5,539 bases of DNA from an uncultured bacterium (lineage in GTDB: Bacteria; Planctomycetota; UBA8108), in assembly GCA_913050545.1 (NCBI GenBank), contig CAJWZY010000164.1, forward strand, positions 1 through 5,539, written 5' to 3'. Positions 1 through 5,379 of the stretch are shown in pieces (within the stretch, counting starts at the first letter, position 1; each line of letters opens with the position of its first letter). The notes beneath the pieces are model-generated. The model did no database searches. It was not told the origin of the DNA and saw nothing but the letters and a program-made list of their open reading frames with translations. A program made the translations under genes and the position numbers.

Positions 1-2
1 GC

Positions 3-1253
3 GTTAAAATCTTCGAGACAATTTTAAAGCTCATGGTGGGCGTGATTGTGCTCAGCTTCTTTGGCGTCGTCGCCGTAATGGCAAACAAGGGAACCTTGCC
101 ATGGAACGAAATCTTCACAGGATTCATCCCGGATTTCAGCCTGTTGTCGGAACCGGCGGACAAATTCAAGTTGCTCATCGCAGAATCGAGCGACCCGAAC
201 TATTGGCGCGGTGTCATCCTCGGCTCACAGCGCGACGTGATGGTTACTGCAGCTGCCACGGCGGTGGGCATCAATATGACCTTTCTGCTGCCTTACTCGA
301 TGCTCAAGCGCCGCTGGAATAAGGATTTCCGCGGCCTGGCGAGCTTCGACCTCGCCACCGGGCTCTTCATACCTTTTTTGTTGGCGACCAGTTGCGTCAT
401 GATCGCTTCGGCGACCCAATTCCACGGCAAGTATGAGCCGGCTCTGCTGGGAGAGACAGAGATGACTCCGCGGGTGAAGAAACTGGAGGGAGGATATCAC
501 AAGGCGCTCGATGCCCGGATTGTGTCTGCTTATTCCGCAGCGCAAGAGGAGGCATGGAAGGCTCTTGATGAAAAGGGCCAGGTGGCCCAGCGTGCAACGG
601 AACGGGCTGGGGTTGACGTGGCGGAGAAGAGAATCGCCGCGATGCTCGTCTCCCGCGATGCGGAGCAGCTGGCGGGGTCGCTCGAGAAATTGACCGGCAA
701 GGGTTTCTCCCATGTGATTTTCGGCATAGGAGTCCTGGGGATGGCGATCTCGACGATCATCATCCTGATGCTCATCAATGGTTTCACCATCTGCGAGATG
801 TTCAACCTGCCGATGAGCGGGACGGCCTACCGGGTCGGGAGCTTTCTACCCGGCATCACCGGCGCGTTCGGTTTCCTCTTCCTCTGGAGTAACAGCGAGG
901 CAAAATTCTGGCTGGCGGTTCCCACCAGTATCTTCGGGTACTGCCTGCTGCCGCTGGCCTACATCACCTTTATCCTGTTGATGAACAACAGGAAGGTGCT
1001 GGGCGACAACATGCTGCGGGGAGGCAAGCGCCTGGCCATGAATATTGCCATGGGAGTAGCTTTCACGGTGGCCTCAGTCGGTGCCGGCTACGCGATCTGG
1101 ACCAAGCAGCAGTGGAAGGGAGTCGCGGTTGTCGCGGCCCTGATCGTGCTGGCGCTCGTGATTCGCCCGAAGGCTGGAGACGCGGTGGAGGATGCCGAGG
1201 TGGAAGAGGTCGTGGCGGAAGATCCCCCGGAGGAACCAGGCGAAGAATCGTAA
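3..1253 (+). CDS. Nramp-family divalent metal transporter, divergent (5' partial)
   Basis: Integral inner-membrane protein, probably importing a divalent metal ion with protons as Nramp proteins do. The reading frame is open to the window edge, so the first visible Met (position 33) is internal and the TM1-TM4 region with the DPG metal motif is missing. Counting from that Met, segments resembling Nramp TM5 (about 1-17), TM6 (68-91), TM7 (105-127), TM8 (225-252), TM9 (266-285) and TM10 (293-318) follow in order, then two more hydrophobic helices (335-356, 362-378) and an acidic tail. The best family signature is after TM10, LMNNRKVLGDN, like the Nramp sequence L(F)TS(D/N)(R/K)KLMG. Two oddities: the TM6 MPH motif appears as GIN (79-81), and about 95 hydrophilic, helix-prone residues (131-225) sit between TM7 and TM8. 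The gene ends 20 bp before a convergent gene. Family assignment is fairly sure; substrate is unknown. Confidence 0.75.
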   Translation, partial: VKIFETILKLMVGVIVLSFFGVVAVMANKGTLPWNEIFTGFIPDFSLLSEPADKFKLLIAESSDPNYWRGVILGSQRDVMVTAAATAVGINMTFLLPYSMLKRRWNKDFRGLASFDLATGLFIPFLLATSCVMIASATQFHGKYEPALLGETEMTPRVKKLEGGYHKALDARIVSAYSAAQEEAWKALDEKGQVAQRATERAGVDVAEKRIAAMLVSRDAEQLAGSLEKLTGKGFSHVIFGIGVLGMAISTIIILMLINGFTICEMFNLPMSGTAYRVGSFLPGITGAFGFLFLWSNSEAKFWLAVPTSIFGYCLLPLAYITFILLMNNRKVLGDNMLRGGKRLAMNIAMGVAFTVASVGAGYAIWTKQQWKGVAVVAALIVLALVIRPKAGDAVEDAEVEEVVAEDPPEEPGEES

Positions 1254-1273
1254 GGATTTTCGAGAACGGTCGC

Positions 1274-2422
1274 TCAGTTCGCCTGGCGGCCCCCGCCCGG
1301 TTTATCCAGCAGGCCGCCTCGGTCGCGGGCTTTGCCGCCGACGCCGCGGCGGATGTTGAGCTTGCGGCCATCCCGCACGCCATCGGCGTAGCCGCTGCTG
1401 CGCGCTACCCCGGAGCCCGAGACGCTCCGGATGCGCGGATTGAGATGGCGATAGTACTCGGTGAGCCGGGTGTCGCCGACCCAGACCAGGCCCTGCTCCT
1501 GTTCGAGGGTGTCCTTCTGGCGTTCGAGCTTCTGCTTGAGGCCCTGGAGCAGACCGGCAAGGTACTGGAGCCGGGTGCCGCGAAGCTTCTTTTTCGTCGT
1601 CGTGGAGGCCTTGTGGGCTGCCCACAGGGGCTCTGAGGCTCCAGTCACATAGTCGTAGACATAGGAGGCGATCTCGAGGTTCTGCTTCGTGCCGCAGATC
1701 TGCAGGCGCTTGCCGGGCTTGTCGCGGGACGGGTCGTAGGAGTAGGTCCAGATCGCCAGCACGAAGAAATATTCCTGCAGGATATTCGACAGGACGTACT
1801 GGTACTCCTGCACCCGGACGGCGCAGTCGCCGAGGTAGCGGAAGCCATAGTCGCGTTCGCCTGCGAGATCCTCGAATTCGAGGTTGTACTTCAGCAGATA
1901 TTTCTGCGCCAGGCGCATGGCGGTGGCGGCCTCGTGCTCGTTGGGGCTGCCGGCCAGTGCGAGGAGCTCCTTGATGCGGCCGAGCTTGCGGTCTTTTTCG
2001 GCCGGGGAATCCTCCAGCTTTCCCATCGCGGTACCATCGGCCTTCGCTGCCGGATCGCAGCGCAGCAGCTCGCAGGCATCCCTGAACTCCCGGCCGTGGG
2101 GTGCCGCGGCACCGAGCCCGAGGTGCTCCTGCACGTACTGGTGCGCCATCTCGTGGCGCAGGGTGTCGACCACGGTCTCCCAGTCGTGGCTGAGGATGTG
2201 ATGGCGGCTGATCATCAGGGTCCGCCGGTTACCGTCCCAGCTGCCGAGCTTTTTTTTCGAGTCGCCCAGTATGAAGAGGGGGCGCTTGAGGGCGCAGCCG
2301 AGGTACTGGTAGTTGACGTGGTCAAAGTGCCAGGCAAGGCGCTTCAGCCAGGAGCGCTCGAGAGCCTCGGGGAATTGCTGCAGGCTCGTATGTGAATCAG
2401 AGGTTTTTGTTTTTTCTGCCAT
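1274..2422 (-). CDS. SprT-like zinc metallopeptidase fused to DUF2786-type region
   Basis: Predicted cytoplasmic 382-aa protein. Residues about 22-122 are a SprT-like domain: LGSW and ISRH blocks, then the zinc-protease motif HEMAH (H90, E91 as catalytic base, H94) and a probable third zinc ligand at H109 in PHGREF. Residues about 146-185 match DUF2786 (KELLALAGSPNEHEAATAM, then LLKYNLEFEDL). The C-terminal part is alpha-rich, with a charged, probably coiled segment (about 284-310), a GYADGVRDGRKLNIRRGV block typical of the end of DUF2786-containing proteins, and a basic Gly/Arg tail. The zinc ribbon usual after SprT domains is absent. SprT/Spartan relatives cleave DNA-bound proteins, so a role at DNA is possible but inferred. 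The start is the only ATG/GTG/TTG in the open frame, which is closed upstream by a stop at 2468-2470; its ribosome binding site is poor. It is divergent from the 97-aa gene. Confidence 0.85.
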   Translation of the reverse strand: MAEKTKTSDSHTSLQQFPEALERSWLKRLAWHFDHVNYQYLGCALKRPLFILGDSKKKLGSWDGNRRTLMISRHHILSHDWETVVDTLRHEMAHQYVQEHLGLGAAAPHGREFRDACELLRCDPAAKADGTAMGKLEDSPAEKDRKLGRIKELLALAGSPNEHEAATAMRLAQKYLLKYNLEFEDLAGERDYGFRYLGDCAVRVQEYQYVLSNILQEYFFVLAIWTYSYDPSRDKPGKRLQICGTKQNLEIASYVYDYVTGASEPLWAAHKASTTTKKKLRGTRLQYLAGLLQGLKQKLERQKDTLEQEQGLVWVGDTRLTEYYRHLNPRIRSVSGSGVARSSGYADGVRDGRKLNIRRGVGGKARDRGGLLDKPGGGRQAN

Positions 2423-2546
2423 CGGTGTCTTGGGTTTTTCCGCCCGGGTTCTACCGTATGGGTGAGCTTAACCCCGGTTCGCAGGGTGGGCAAGGCCGGC
2501 CCCGTTTCTGTCGGCCTGCAGGTGCTTCTCTTTTTCACGGCGGCCG

Positions 2547-2554
2547 ATTATACT
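2547..2554. promoter_or_regulatory. Possible bidirectional -10 region in divergent intergenic gap
   Basis: In the 163-bp gap between the SprT-like gene and the 97-aa gene, positions 2547-2554 read ATTATACT. This gives a perfect TATAAT on the minus strand (2552 to 2547) and TATACT on the plus strand (2549-2554). The plus start would fall near 2561, leaving a leader of about 25 nt before the ATG at 2586; the minus leader would be about 118 nt. Neither strand has a good -35: TTCTCT at 2526-2531 (17-bp spacer) is the best plus candidate. Symmetric -10 sequences are known to fire in both directions, but this one is only a sequence match. Confidence 0.4.
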
Positions 2555-2585
2555 CGGGGCCAATCTAACGGAGCCTGTTTACTCG

Positions 2586-2879
2586 ATGGAACTTTACGTC
2601 TACGAAACACCTGAAGGAAATGTCGCCGATTTCCGGCCCTACCTCGATGGGTTCGATCATTCCTTCGCTGAGCATCCGGCGCTGGCGCCCCAGGACCAGC
2701 GCGTGGAGAAGGTGAGCAACCTCAAGCATCCGGCCTACGGCTACGACCTCGCCGGCAAGGTTCGCTTCATCGGCCGCGCCGTGGTGAGGTGGCGCGAGCT
2801 GATGCTCTTTCCTATTGCCTGGGACGGAGAATACGTCCCCGTTGAGTGGGAGGAACCGGCCGGGCACGCAGGGTCCTGA
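2586..2879 (+). CDS. Small hypothetical protein, 97 aa
   Basis: I do not recognise this family. The product is a soluble, acidic protein without signal peptide or membrane helix. It is rich in aromatic and acidic residues near the N-terminus (MELYVYETPEG, then FRPYLDGFDHSF) and ends with a WDGEYVPVEWEEP stretch. There are no cysteines and no catalytic signature I can name. A GGAG at 2570-2573 lies 12 nt before the ATG, a rather long spacing, and a -10-like TATACT lies at 2549-2554. Its last 68 bp overlap the C-terminal codons of the convergent proline-rich gene. Codon pattern and the placed promoter suggest it is real; function is unknown. Confidence 0.65.
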   Translation: MELYVYETPEGNVADFRPYLDGFDHSFAEHPALAPQDQRVEKVSNLKHPAYGYDLAGKVRFIGRAVVRWRELMLFPIAWDGEYVPVEWEEPAGHAGS

Positions 2880-3378
2880 CGTTAGGCCGCAGCGGTGTGC
2901 TGCGCACGGGAAACCCTCGTTTTTCCACAGGTTTCAGGTCGGGGGCCTGCTCCTGCGGTTCTGGCCGCTCCTGGAGCTCCTCGATGGCGGGGCTCCCTGT
3001 GGCCAGCTCCTGTCGAACCGAAGCCGGTGGGACAGTGGAGGTGGTGGTGGGGGAGGCCGGGGGCTCGATGACCTCGACCGGTTTTAGAGCCGGTAGCTTT
3101 ACGGGTTCCTCGCCAGCCAGTGTTTTTTCGGGCAGGGGGAGGCTTTCAGGCACCGTGGGAGCTTGCCGGTGTGGTTGCCTGCCGGCTTCTGCCGGGAGGA
3201 GCTCCCCGCGGGCTTGAGTGTTGGCGCTGGTGTCCAGCGCCCAGACCAGGGAATTGGACTTGTTCCTCGTGGTGGCGACGCCGATCGTGATCGCCAGGCA
3301 CAGGAGGAGCCCTGCATTGAGCGTGCTGATTGCCAGAACCTGGTGTTTACCGAGCCAACTGATTAATCGCCTGGTCAT
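2812..3378 (-). CDS. Single-pass, proline-rich membrane-anchored protein, 188 aa
   Basis: No family recognised. A short basic N-terminus (MTRRLISWLGKH) precedes one strong hydrophobic helix at about 13-36, suggesting an inner-membrane signal anchor with the rest in the periplasm. Residues about 60-155 are low-complexity, rich in Pro, Glu, Thr and Ala, with a TTTST run. The pentapeptide LKPVE occurs twice (98-102 and 148-152), exactly 50 residues apart. The C-terminus (from about 154) is strongly basic with repeated Arg-Pro. The layout resembles TonB-like or cell-wall-spanning linkers, but no TonB C-terminal, SPOR or LysM domain follows, so that analogy is weak. An AAGGGG lies only 2 nt upstream of the ATG, an unusually tight ribosome binding site. 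The gene end overlaps the convergent 97-aa gene by 68 bp. The anchor and composition support a real protein; the exact end of function is unclear. Confidence 0.65.
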   Translation of the reverse strand: MTRRLISWLGKHQVLAISTLNAGLLLCLAITIGVATTRNKSNSLVWALDTSANTQARGELLPAEAGRQPHRQAPTVPESLPLPEKTLAGEEPVKLPALKPVEVIEPPASPTTTSTVPPASVRQELATGSPAIEELQERPEPQEQAPDLKPVEKRGFPVRSTPLRPNVRTLRARPVPPTQRGRILRPRQ

Positions 3379-3466
3379 TGCCCCTTTTCCATTCCCTGTG
3401 CAAAAGTATTAGACTGTTCCTGAGAAGTCATCATCCAGGTGTCCGCAGCCGGACCGTATTCCCGGC

Positions 3467-3491
3467 GTAAAAAATGGCCACCTGGTTTTAC
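3467..3491. repeat. Imperfect 25-bp dyad in divergent intergenic region
   Basis: GTAAAA (3467-3472) and TTTTAC (3486-3491) form a 6-bp inverted repeat around a 13-bp centre that has two more symmetric pairs. A direct repeat CCCGGCG starts at 3461 and again at 3491, 30 bp apart, flanking it. It lies in the 189-bp gap between the divergent proline-rich gene and the YkgJ-like gene, so it could be an operator or an RNA hairpin. I saw no convincing -35/-10 pair for either gene in this gap. Confidence 0.25.
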
Positions 3492-3555
3492 CCGGCGATA
3501 AGACAGTCCTATGCCTCGAAACAGACCCCCGGGAGGCCCCGGCAATCGTTATGCC

Positions 3556-3562
3556 GAGGAGG
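3556..3562 (+). promoter_or_regulatory. Ribosome binding site that fixes the YkgJ-like start
   Basis: GAGGAGG, a near-perfect anti-Shine-Dalgarno match, lies 5 nt upstream of the ATG at 3568. The in-frame ATG at 3511 has no such site, and the 19 residues it would add (Pro/Gly/Arg-rich) look like translated leader. This decides for the start at 3568. Confidence 0.85.
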
Positions 3563-3567
3563 CCTCT

Positions 3568-4125
3568 ATGAAGGAACTCGACCAGATCCGTGCGCCTCTT
3601 TACAGGGAAATGAAAAAACTGGTCACCGATCCTGCCTACCTGCATGGAAAGGACCCGCATCTGTGCTGTACCAGCAAATACAACCAGATGCGGATATCTC
3701 CCCTTGAGGCGAAATCGATCGCCAGGGCCTTTAAGAGTAACCCTGAGCTGCGTAAAAGATTACCAGCTGTTCTTGAGCGGCTCGAGAAGGCCCTGGCAGG
3801 GCTTTCCGATAACAACGAACGGCAGTCCTTTGATTGCCCCTTGCTGGAGAACAGGCAGTGCATGGTTCACCAGGAGGGCAAGCCGGTCGGGTGCCTTGCC
3901 TGGCATCCCAGGCAGTACAGCGACCCCGACGGTGAGTACGGATTTTCCAGCCGGGGCTGGGCGGCCTTTGCCGCAAGGGACAAGCTCAACGACAGGTACC
4001 AGGGACCTGACTGGAAGCTGCGGGTGATTCCCCTGTGGCTGAAGCGTGTTTTTTCAAAGCAGCTCGCGCGCAGGGCGAAGCGTGGAGGCCAGGGCGGGCC
4101 TGGAGGAAAAGAGGGAAGCCGCTGA
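3568..4125 (+). CDS. YkgJ-family cysteine-cluster protein (putative Zn/Fe-binding)
   Basis: Predicted soluble 185-aa protein of the YkgJ / UPF0153-like group, thought to bind zinc or iron through conserved cysteines; no reaction is established for the family. The pattern visible is a Cys pair (C33, C34) followed by RISPLEAKSIARAF, the usual (I/L)(T/S)PxE helix after the first cluster, then FDCPLLENRQC (C90, C98) and KPVGCLAWHP (C109), matching the CPFL...C...RP..C block. The first cluster is reduced to adjacent cysteines, leaving five in total. The C-terminal tail (about 162-185) is strongly basic and Gly-rich and lies outside the family core. The start is fixed by the GAGGAGG site at 3556-3562. 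The gene stops 10 bp before the end of a convergent 39-aa gene. Confidence 0.75.
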   Translation: MKELDQIRAPLYREMKKLVTDPAYLHGKDPHLCCTSKYNQMRISPLEAKSIARAFKSNPELRKRLPAVLERLEKALAGLSDNNERQSFDCPLLENRQCMVHQEGKPVGCLAWHPRQYSDPDGEYGFSSRGWAAFAARDKLNDRYQGPDWKLRVIPLWLKRVFSKQLARRAKRGGQGGPGGKEGSR

Positions 4126-4135
4126 GCGAAGCGCC

Positions 4136-4255
4136 TTACTTGGTGCGCTTGGCTTTCTTGCCCCAGCGCTTTTCCTTGCCACGGGCGGGCAGGGAGCCGT
4201 GATTGGCTTTTTTGCTGCGCCAGCTGAGTTTTCCGTTACGTTTGCGGTGTGCCAT
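4136..4255 (-). CDS. Very small, highly basic protein, 39 aa
   Basis: The 39 codons start MAHRKRNGKLSW and end KAKRTK. Sixteen of 39 residues are Lys or Arg, with two His, two Trp and a single acidic residue, so the net charge is about +15. Such composition is typical of ribosome- or nucleic-acid-binding peptides (compare bL34, bL36 or bTHX in style), but it matches none of these by sequence as far as I recall. AAGGA (complement of 4265-4269) lies 9 nt before the ATG, and a good sigma70-type promoter lies just upstream (4291-4319), which strongly supports a real gene. It is convergent with the YkgJ-like gene and divergent from the hydrolase gene. Function is unknown; RNA or ribosome association is inference from charge alone. 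Confidence 0.75.
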   Translation of the reverse strand: MAHRKRNGKLSWRSKKANHGSLPARGKEKRWGKKAKRTK

Positions 4256-4290
4256 TGCCTTAGTTCCTTGCCGCTGAGAATAAGGGCACG

Positions 4291-4319
4291 AGAATAACAG
4301 CGAAGGATACTCTGCTCAA
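4291..4319 (-). promoter_or_regulatory. Sigma70-like promoter of the 39-aa basic protein
   Basis: On the minus strand, -35 TTGAGC (complement of 4314-4319) is followed after exactly 17 bp by -10 TATTCT (complement of 4291-4296), preceded by an extended -10 TGT. Transcription would begin near 4284, giving a leader of about 29 nt that carries the AAGGA ribosome binding site. It is the best promoter match in the window. Confidence 0.6.
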
Positions 4320-4392
4320 GTACATTCTGAGCCTCTAAACGCCCGATATACCGGATCTTCGGCTATTTCGCCCAATCAGACCGTATGCCTGC

Positions 4393-4422
4393 TTGTAAAC
4401 CGAAAGGGTGATCGTGCAGAAT
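4393..4422 (+). promoter_or_regulatory. Weak candidate promoter for the hydrolase-sirtuin pair
   Basis: TTGTAA (4393-4398) and CAGAAT (4417-4422) are separated by 18 bp, each matching consensus at four of six positions. The start would be about 45 nt before the hydrolase ATG. It is the best placed pair in the 4320-4473 gap, which otherwise shows nothing clear. Confidence 0.2.
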
Positions 4423-4473
4423 TCCCGCAGCAGGAGTTTTGCCGGGGCGCAATGATCAGAAAGCGAGACGCCG

Positions 4474-5325
4474 ATGACGGAAGAATTTCGAGTTTCAGCG
4501 GTGCAGATGGATGTGCAGCTTGGGAAAAAGGAAGCCAATCTCGATCGCATGGCCGGCTTTGCACGGCAGGCAGCGGGTGAAGGAGCAGGCCTGGTCGTTT
4601 TTCCGGAGTGTGCCCTGACGGGATACTGCTTTGAGTCCCGTGAGGAAGGCCTCGAGCATGCCGAGCCGATCAAGGGACCGGCCGTCGAGTTCGTGGCGGA
4701 CTTCTGTCGTGAGCTGGGTCTCCACGTGGTCTTCGGACTCCTTGAGAGCGATGGAGAGAAGCTCTACAACGCCCTGGCGCTCGTCGGTCCCGGGGGCCTG
4801 CTCGGCAGCTATCGAAAAGCCCACCTTCCTCATCTCGGGATCGATCATTTCGTGGATGCGGGTGAGAGCCTCTCAACGGTTCACCAGACTCCACTGTGCA
4901 ACCTCGGGATGAACATCTGTTACGACGGTGCCTTCCCTGAAAGTGCCCGCCTGCTGGCCCTCGCTGGCGCAGACCTCGTCGTGCTGCCGACGAACTGGCC
5001 GCCGGGGGCTGAAGAGTTTGCCACCTACGCCATCAACACCCGGGCTATGGAGAACGCGATGTATTACCTCGCCGCAGACCGGGTTGGACAGGAGAGAGGG
5101 TTTCGCTTCATCGGCCTGTCGCGGATCTGTGACATCCATGGACGAACCCTCGCCGAGGCCGATGGCGAATCCGAGACCGTGCTGACGGCGACCATCGATC
5201 CTTCTCTTGCGCGCACCAAGCGGATCGACCGGGTTCCCGGGAAACACTGGATCGACAGGATCGCCGACCGCCGCCCGGACCTCTACGGCCCACTTGCAGG
5301 AGAAGCTCCCGCTGCCGGGGAATGA
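4474..5325 (+). CDS. Carbon-nitrogen hydrolase (nitrilase superfamily amidase)
   Basis: Predicted cytoplasmic 283-aa enzyme that hydrolyses a non-peptide C-N bond, most likely an amide, releasing ammonia or an amine. The full nitrilase fold is present: VSAVQMDVQLG at the N-terminus, catalytic Glu45 in FPECALTGY, Lys115 in YRKAHLP, and nucleophile Cys149 in NICYDGAFPE, followed by LPTNWPP and TRAMENAMYYLAADRVG. Length is normal for the single-domain class. The KAHLPHLGIDHFVDAG stretch is typical of generic predicted amidohydrolases rather than true nitrilases (which have other signatures); the substrate cannot be read from sequence. The ATG at 4474 is supported because an in-frame TGA at 4453-4455 closes the frame and no other start lies between; the ribosome binding site is weak. 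A sirtuin gene follows in the same direction after 54 bp, probably in the same operon. Confidence 0.92.
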   Translation: MTEEFRVSAVQMDVQLGKKEANLDRMAGFARQAAGEGAGLVVFPECALTGYCFESREEGLEHAEPIKGPAVEFVADFCRELGLHVVFGLLESDGEKLYNALALVGPGGLLGSYRKAHLPHLGIDHFVDAGESLSTVHQTPLCNLGMNICYDGAFPESARLLALAGADLVVLPTNWPPGAEEFATYAINTRAMENAMYYLAADRVGQERGFRFIGLSRICDIHGRTLAEADGESETVLTATIDPSLARTKRIDRVPGKHWIDRIADRRPDLYGPLAGEAPAAGE

Positions 5326-5379
5326 AACATTTCCCTGGAGGCCGTTGCTAAAGGCCCCGGGAGGCCCCAGACTTCCCGC

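Noticed and set aside
1254..1273. Possible terminator in the 20-bp gap between the convergent transporter and protease genes
   Set aside because: No stem-loop or T-run could be found in or beside the gap.
1112..1636. Long open frame on the plus strand opposite the C-terminal part of the SprT-DUF2786 gene
   Set aside because: Ala/Gly/Arg-rich translation without domain signal, overlapping the ends of two well supported genes; a by-product of high GC content.
2491..2515. Inverted repeat of AGGCCG and CGGCCT in the divergent gap as a terminator or leader structure
   Set aside because: Short GC stem with a 13-nt loop and no adjacent T-run; such repeats are expected by chance in this GC-rich sequence.
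3511..3567. Upstream in-frame ATG at 3511 extending the YkgJ-like protein by 19 residues
   Set aside because: It has no ribosome binding site, while GAGGAGG sits 5 nt before the ATG at 3568; the extra residues resemble translated leader.
4129..4150. Inverted repeat AAGCGC / GCGCTT with a 10-nt loop at the convergent ends of the YkgJ-like and 39-aa genes, as a bidirectional terminator
   Set aside because: The stem is only 6 bp and neither side is followed by a clean T-run; part of it is coding sequence of the 39-aa gene. Too weak to annotate.
5337..5370. GGCC-rich hairpin between the hydrolase and sirtuin genes as a transcription terminator
   Set aside because: Only a 4-bp perfect core, mismatches beyond it, and no T-tract; more consistent with read-through to the sirtuin gene.
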